Assembly (NCBI GenBank): GCA_028279685.1
Contig: JANQNG010000029.1
Location: forward strand, 1-64,000
DNA from: Candidatus Nanoarchaeia archaeon
GTDB taxonomy: Archaea; Nanobdellota; Nanobdellia; Woesearchaeales; SKIA01
Direction: 5' to 3'
DNA length: 64,000 bases
The position numbers were made by a program, and so were the translations under genes. Position 1 is the first letter of the stretch; each line of letters starts with the position of its first letter. Under the pieces are notes generated by a model. That model saw only the letters and a program-made list of their open reading frames with translations, was not told where the DNA came from and made no database searches. Positions 59,122-64,000 of the stretch are shown here, in pieces.

Positions 59122-61539
59122 TTATTGCAATCCTAATTCTTTCTCCAGTTTAGCTATTGCCAATGTTGTCTTGATTACCGTATCTGGATTCAAACTCATT
59201 GTCTGTATTCCGCACTTAACAACAAACTCAGCAAACTCTATATAGTCGCTTGGAGCTTGGCCACATATACCAATATATTTTCCTTTCTCGTTGGCAATCT
59301 CAATCACATGTTTGACTAATTCCTTCACCGCATCATTACGCTCATCATAGATATGCGCTACTAATTCAGAGTCACGATCTACTCCTAACGCCAACTGTGT
59401 CAAGTCGTTAGAGCCTATGCTAAATCCATCAAATAATTCAAGGAATTGTTCAGCAAGAATGACATTTGCGGGAATCTCACACATACATACTATTTTCAAA
59501 TCATTCTCTCCTTTCCTTAAGCCAAATTCCTCCATCGTATGTAACACTCTTTTCGCCTCATCTATTGACCTGCAGAATGGAATCATCACTTGAAGATTTG
59601 TTAATCCAAACTCTTCACGAATCTTTTTCACTGCTTTACACTCAAGAGCAAATCCTTCTTTGTAGCCATTTTTACCCTCTGAGTAATATCTCGATGAACC
59701 TCTCCATCCAATCATAGGATTATCTTCGGTAGGTTCAAACTCACGACCTCCGATCAAATTTGCGTATTCATTCGTCTTGAAATCAGACATACGTAAAATA
59801 ACCTTCTTCGGGAAGAACGCAGCAGCGATCATCCCTATCCCCTGTGCAATATGATCAACACAATATTGTGCTTTATCCTCGTATCCTTTTGTAATCTTAG
59901 CAATATCTGACTTTGCCTTCTGATCCTTCAATTCATTGAAATGGATTAACGCCTTGGGGTGGATTTTCATATCATTAACAACAAACTCCATACGTGCTAA
60001 TCCCACCCCTTCATTTGGAATAAAACTTTGATCAAACGCTTGGCTTGGTGCAGCAAGATTCATCATAATTTTCGTTTTAGTTTTCGGCATAGCCCCTAAA
60101 TCGTGCTCTTCAATCTCAAATTCGACTTTCCCTTCATAAACATAACCAATATCTCCTTGTGAACAATCAACGGTTGTCATCTGTCCTGATTTCAAATCAG
60201 CAGTAGCACTAACACACCCTACAACACAAGGAATGCCCAATTCACGGGAAATAATGGCTGCATGACATGTTCTTCCTCCACGATTCGTTACAATAGCTGA
60301 TGCAATCTTCATAATAGGCTCCCAATCAGGATCAGTCATATCAGTAACAAGCACTTCTCCTTTTTTGAATTCATGAATATCTTTGACGTTTTTGATAACA
60401 TTTACTGAACCTTGACCTATTTTCTCACCGACACTTCTTCCTTTGATCAATACTCTTCCTTTTCCTTTCAGCACATATTGTTTCAATTTTGATTTGTCTT
60501 TGTTTGAATGCACTGTTTCAGGCCTTGCCTGCACAATAAAGAGTTCTCCTGTAACACCATCTTTTGCCCATTCCATATCCATTGGCCTGAAGTGACCTGC
60601 TTTTGCCGAATAATGATCCTCTATAATACAAGCATATTTTGCCAGGGTTATCACTTCATCATCGCTGACGCAGAAGCGTACTCTATCTTCGACAGGAGTA
60701 TCAATATTTTTAACAGGATGCATCTTGTCTCCTGAATAGATCATCTTAATAGCTTTTTCACCAAGCTTCTTTTGTATTAACGGCTTAAACCCTTGTTTCA
60801 GTGTCGGCTTGAATACATATAATTCATCAGGATTCACAGCACCTTGCACAACATTTTCTCCCAAACCATATGCTCCTGTGACAAATACTGCATTCTCAAA
60901 TCCAGACTCAGTATCAATAGAGAACATCACGCCAGAGCAAGCAAGATCTGATCGGACCATTTTCTGAACACCGATTGACAATGCTATTGAGAAATGATCA
61001 AATCCTTTATCTTGACGATAAGAAATAGCTCTGTTTGTGAACAATGAAGCAAAACATTTCTTACAGGCAATCAACAATGCAGCTTCTCCATGAATATTAA
61101 GATACGTTTCCTGTTGCCCTGCAAAAGAAGCATCAGGCAAGTCTTCAGCAGTTGCAGAACTTCTTACTGCAACATCAGTCATATCTCCATATTGTTCACA
61201 CATATCCCTATATGCTTTCACAATTTCTTTTTTTAGATCATCAGGAAACTCCGCTCCAAGTATTGTTTCTCTGACTTTCTTTCCTCGCTCAGCAAGGTTA
61301 TGCATATCATGCGTGTTCAGATCAGAGAGAATTTGCTTAATGTTATCTTTCACACCTGCTTTATCGATAAAATAGCGATATGCAGTTGCAGTAACGGCAA
61401 AACCATTTGGGATCTTAACTCCTTTTGGTGTAAGATTTCTGTACATTTCTCCAAGAGAAGCATTCTTACCCCCCACAATAGGAACATCCTCAATACCGAG
61501 CTGATCAAACCATAGAATATGAGCTGTGTTTTTGTCCAT
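59122..61539 (-). CDS. ppsA: Phosphoenolpyruvate synthase
   Basis: PEP synthase makes phosphoenolpyruvate from pyruvate and ATP, the first step of gluconeogenesis. The order is an ATP-grasp domain (VGGKNASLGEMYRNLTPKGV, VAVRSSATAEDLPDASFAGQ), the phosphohistidine domain (NRGGRTCHAAIISRELGIP, His426) and the C-terminal PEP/pyruvate barrel (FSIGSNDLTQLALGVDRDS, GICGQAPSDY). 805 residues is full length. The transcript leader has a strong hairpin at 61603-61623. Confidence 0.96.
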   Translation of the reverse strand: MDKNTAHILWFDQLGIEDVPIVGGKNASLGEMYRNLTPKGVKIPNGFAVTATAYRYFIDKAGVKDNIKQILSDLNTHDMHNLAERGKKVRETILGAEFPDDLKKEIVKAYRDMCEQYGDMTDVAVRSSATAEDLPDASFAGQQETYLNIHGEAALLIACKKCFASLFTNRAISYRQDKGFDHFSIALSIGVQKMVRSDLACSGVMFSIDTESGFENAVFVTGAYGLGENVVQGAVNPDELYVFKPTLKQGFKPLIQKKLGEKAIKMIYSGDKMHPVKNIDTPVEDRVRFCVSDDEVITLAKYACIIEDHYSAKAGHFRPMDMEWAKDGVTGELFIVQARPETVHSNKDKSKLKQYVLKGKGRVLIKGRSVGEKIGQGSVNVIKNVKDIHEFKKGEVLVTDMTDPDWEPIMKIASAIVTNRGGRTCHAAIISRELGIPCVVGCVSATADLKSGQMTTVDCSQGDIGYVYEGKVEFEIEEHDLGAMPKTKTKIMMNLAAPSQAFDQSFIPNEGVGLARMEFVVNDMKIHPKALIHFNELKDQKAKSDIAKITKGYEDKAQYCVDHIAQGIGMIAAAFFPKKVILRMSDFKTNEYANLIGGREFEPTEDNPMIGWRGSSRYYSEGKNGYKEGFALECKAVKKIREEFGLTNLQVMIPFCRSIDEAKRVLHTMEEFGLRKGENDLKIVCMCEIPANVILAEQFLELFDGFSIGSNDLTQLALGVDRDSELVAHIYDERNDAVKELVKHVIEIANEKGKYIGICGQAPSDYIEFAEFVVKCGIQTMSLNPDTVIKTTLAIAKLEKELGLQ

Positions 61540-61690
61540 AAGGCACCTCTTTTATACGAAAGCACCTTGAAACTGAACTGTTTCTTGTGCTTTTGTATAT
61601 TCAAAAGTCCTCTCAGGACTTTTGTTATTGATAGCAGTAAAAGAAAAAGAAACCACTCACCTCTTTTTCCCAGACGGGCTATATTTAAAG
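61540..61690 (-). promoter_or_regulatory. ppsA promoter and leader with hairpin
   Basis: CTTTAAATAT (61681-61690 on the minus strand) is the TATA box, giving a leader of about 120 nt. In it a perfect 9-bp stem AAAAGTCCT/AGGACTTTT with a 3-nt loop lies at 61603-61623, and GAGGTGCC precedes the ATG. The hairpin could act as an RNA element or a protein operator. Confidence 0.45.
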
Positions 61691-61817
61691 AAAAACAGTC
61701 TAAAAGCGTATTTAAACGTTTGTCTTAATTCTTGAGTGGAAAAACATAATTTGTATGTATGCAGTATTATAAAGGATAAATAAATTATTCACTCAATAGT
61801 CAATACGGAAAGAAAAG

Positions 61818-61827
61818 TTTTATATAG
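61818..61827 (+). promoter_or_regulatory. TATA box of the gene at 61886
   Basis: TTTTATATAG gives a start near 61848 and a short leader with GAGGTAA before the ATG. The stretch 61691-61817 shows nothing else. Confidence 0.45.
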
Positions 61828-61885
61828 AAACTATCCTACCCCATTATATAGAAGGGGGTTAAAAAAGGCAATGAGGTAAACATAT

Positions 61886-63553
61886 ATGAAAACTCAACTA
61901 TCAGAACTTTCTACAATTATAAACGAAATGTCACAAATAAGGGAGAGAACCATAATAAATCCTGAAATGACTGGCTCTGAAAAAGACAGTTATATGCTTC
62001 TGGCAAGAAGACTAGGGAGAAAACTAAGCGAGACTGGAAATCAATTCATAGATGGACATGTTACATCTCTGAGACAGAAAATAGGAAAAGACGAAGCCAC
62101 ATGGAGTTATGATCCAGTACAAGATATACACTGGAGAAAAAAAGATAGAAAATTTGTATCTTCACTTGAAGAACTTTTAGTTGCTATAGTGTTTGATGAT
62201 TTTCACACACTAGATGCGAAACATCATCTTATGCAGGCAATAAAATACCTAGAATCGCAAGAACCATATTTTGCCGAAAAAGAAGATGCAATCTTTGACA
62301 CAATCCTTCCCTATTTAGGGGGTGTTCCTCTTGATAATCGTAAAGGAGGAGGTAAGAAATTTCTTGATTATATGTTCTCGACCAAATATGAAGTTGAACG
62401 AAAAGATCCTTCCACTATTCTAGTAGGTGCCGATCCAAAGATCCTCGGTAGTCTGATAAATGAAGCAAGAGATATGGGCTACTCGAATATGCAGATTGTT
62501 TTGTCCAAAAAATTCATCGAAAAAAAGATGAAAGACGCAAAAATTATCGAGGATCACACAGATCAGAAACAGAATGACATTTTACTTGCTATGGAAAAGA
62601 CAAACAGCATATTCCATAACATGCTGAACAAACTTCCTATTCCTATTCATCAAAAACTTTCTGAAGTGTACGCAGCCGATAAACCTCTTGGAAAAATAGT
62701 AAGATCTCCTAAATATCTCATATATCCTATCCTAGGATCTCTTCCGAAAAGTTCACAAGAAAAACTATCAAGAGCGTATCCTGAATACGATAAAAAAAAA
62801 GCATTCTACAGCTCATTGCTTGGCACAACAATAGCTGCTAGTGTAGGGGGTCTTGTCGTTATAGTTGAAGGAGCAGGACTTGCAGTAGGTATAGGATTAG
62901 TTACTTTAGGATATACAGACTTTTTGACCAGAATGTTCCTCTCTCACAGAAGAGACCCATATGGCCTTGTAACATTCAGTTCTCCATCTGGCTCCGTCTT
63001 CGGAATTCCCCTTTGGATGGCTGAGAAAGGGTTCATTAAGGATCCTGAAGATTTTGCTCTCGTCGAACTTCCATTGCGAGAATCTCCTGAAACAACTTAT
63101 AAAAAAAATCCTATAGAATATTACCAAGGAATATGTGAACTCGAAATTCCTAAGAGTATAGAAGAGAAGCTTGTGAAAGACGCAGGAAATTATCATACTT
63201 ATGCAGAAGGATTTTTAGAACACATCAAAAGTAACCTCCCTCTTCCAGAACAGGTATCAATCGAGACAATCGCTGATAGAGATCAACAATCAGTGATATA
63301 TCATCACGAGCTTAAAACAGGCACTATTACAAAATATATTTCTCTCGTATGCCAGAAAGGAAAACGCCATATCGTAACTGCAATCACATCAAGTGAATTG
63401 AAAGATGCAGGAAGAAAGATTACTTCTGTGTTCGAGGAAAATAAGGATCACGTGGCTGAACTTCAGAAGATATACAAGACTCCTTTTGTCAAGCTGACAT
63501 CCTACAATATCCAACAAAAAGAAGTAGAAAACAAAACAGAAGAGGAAAAGTAA
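61886..63553 (+). CDS. Large hypothetical protein with a central hydrophobic segment
   Basis: 555 residues, not recognised. Residues 1-300 are soluble and helical (with NPEMTGSEKDSYMLLARRLG, YLIYPILGSLPKSSQEKLSR), about 308-345 form one or two membrane helices rich in Gly (ASVGGLVVIVEGAGLAVGIG), and 350-555 are soluble with GLVTFSSPSGSVFGIPLWMA. The next gene follows by 3 nt and begins with a membrane helix too, so the two probably work together. Confidence 0.65.
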   Translation: MKTQLSELSTIINEMSQIRERTIINPEMTGSEKDSYMLLARRLGRKLSETGNQFIDGHVTSLRQKIGKDEATWSYDPVQDIHWRKKDRKFVSSLEELLVAIVFDDFHTLDAKHHLMQAIKYLESQEPYFAEKEDAIFDTILPYLGGVPLDNRKGGGKKFLDYMFSTKYEVERKDPSTILVGADPKILGSLINEARDMGYSNMQIVLSKKFIEKKMKDAKIIEDHTDQKQNDILLAMEKTNSIFHNMLNKLPIPIHQKLSEVYAADKPLGKIVRSPKYLIYPILGSLPKSSQEKLSRAYPEYDKKKAFYSSLLGTTIAASVGGLVVIVEGAGLAVGIGLVTLGYTDFLTRMFLSHRRDPYGLVTFSSPSGSVFGIPLWMAEKGFIKDPEDFALVELPLRESPETTYKKNPIEYYQGICELEIPKSIEEKLVKDAGNYHTYAEGFLEHIKSNLPLPEQVSIETIADRDQQSVIYHHELKTGTITKYISLVCQKGKRHIVTAITSSELKDAGRKITSVFEENKDHVAELQKIYKTPFVKLTSYNIQQKEVENKTEEEK

Positions 63554-63556
63554 AAT

Positions 63557-64000
63557 ATGCAGAAAAGACTATTTCACAGAGGAATGTTCATTAAGAATAC
63601 TCTTAGGTTAGGCTTGTTCTTAGGAATCCTTGGAACAGGATGGCTTGTCTTCGATAGAGGAAAAGAGTCTTTTAAAGAATTAGTTCCTGTTGTCAAGCAA
63701 GAATTGGACAGAACCGTTGGTGTTTTTGAAAAGGAGAGTGCTGCCAAAAGGTTGGATGAAAAAAAAAGAAAAAATGCCAATCTAGTCAAGGTATATCTCG
63801 ACAGTGGAATGGTTGATCACGCCACTAAACTATACAACGCTTTCAATGAGAAAGAAGAACTCGCAACAGAAGATGTTGTTTTCTTTGATACCAAATTCGA
63901 AAAGATAAAGAATGACAGAAAACTCGAAGAATTAAAAAAAAATAAACTTGTACAGCTGGAAGCATTCATCACAAAAAACGATATAAAAAATGCTGAACTT
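63557..64000 (+). CDS. Partial hypothetical membrane-anchored protein, cut by window end
   Basis: The frame is open from ATG 63557 to the end of the window (148 codons, no stop). It has an N-terminal membrane helix (about 15-30, LRLGLFLGILGTGWLVF) and then a highly charged helical region. It starts 3 nt after the gene at 61886. No family recognised from this part. Confidence 0.6.
   Translation, partial: MQKRLFHRGMFIKNTLRLGLFLGILGTGWLVFDRGKESFKELVPVVKQELDRTVGVFEKESAAKRLDEKKRKNANLVKVYLDSGMVDHATKLYNAFNEKEELATEDVVFFDTKFEKIKNDRKLEELKKNKLVQLEAFITKNDIKNAEL

Noticed and set aside
61519-61728. Plus-strand open frame of 69 codons
   Set aside because: It overlaps the ppsA start, its leader and its promoter on the other strand; Cys/Phe/Lys-rich shadow.

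Overview
The window comes from an AT-rich archaeon, most probably a DPANN lineage such as Woesearchaeota. The evidence is a complete archaeal-type ribosomal protein superoperon containing archaeal/eukaryotic-only proteins (eS4, eL14, eL19, eL32, eL34, RNase P Rnp1, eIF1/SUI1), archaeal TATA-box promoters with many leaderless starts, a single-chain fused primase of the kind known from DPANN, and Cys-rich lipoproteins. The lineage name is inference. I see no rRNA, tRNA, CRISPR array or insertion sequence.

Layout. (1) 0.25-13.3 kb, minus strand: ribosomal superoperon uL3-uL4-uL23-uL2-uS19-uL22-uS3-uL29-eIF1-Rnp1-uS17-uL14-uL24-eS4-uL5-uS14-uS8-uL6-eL32-eL19-uL18-uS5-uL30-uL15-eL34-eL14. It has a structured leader of about 190 nt and lacks the usual secY/adk block after uL15. 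(2) 13.6-17.1 kb: small accessory genes, including a RelE/RHH toxin-antitoxin pair, a T4 endonuclease V-like glycosylase, TspO, a DUF378 membrane protein and a two-CW protein. (3) 17.3-19.2 kb: a PstS-like binding lipoprotein followed by a HAMP receptor without a kinase domain. (4) 19.2-22.9 kb: a compact operon with two integral membrane proteins, a basic unknown protein, a caspase-like protease and a CdtB-like EEP nuclease. This is the best candidate for an undescribed effector or defence system. (5) 22.8-24.2 kb: two genes broken by single-base frameshifts and a Cys-rich protein. (6) 24.4-32.9 kb: a secreted RHS protein of 2814 residues with a possible ADP-ribosyltransferase-like C-terminal domain. 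(7) 32.9-39.0 kb: two more binding-lipoprotein/HAMP-receptor pairs, two single-domain PAS proteins and a GyrI-like protein. (8) 39-53 kb: lipoproteins, methyltransferase, fused primase, two convergent RHH/PIN toxin-antitoxin pairs, ASCH protein, phosphoesterase, protein kinase, M24 peptidase, DM13 protein and TrmB regulator. (9) 53-61.5 kb: GAPDH, a dual-sensor histidine kinase with two receiver proteins and a KaiC-like protein, and PEP synthase. (10) 61.9-64 kb: two unknown genes, the last cut by the window end.

How genes may work together. Three unrelated binding lipoproteins, none with transporter genes, each precede a HAMP receptor that ends in the same coiled-coil peptide. I infer that they sense extracellular ligands and pass the signal to separate partners, perhaps the PAS proteins, the histidine kinase at 54.5 kb or its receivers. 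A motif with core TTATCCC lies about 20 nt upstream of the TATA box of several of these genes and, in duplicate, upstream of the caspase/nuclease operon, which suggests shared regulation. GAPDH and PEP synthase point to glycolysis/gluconeogenesis at the three-carbon level.
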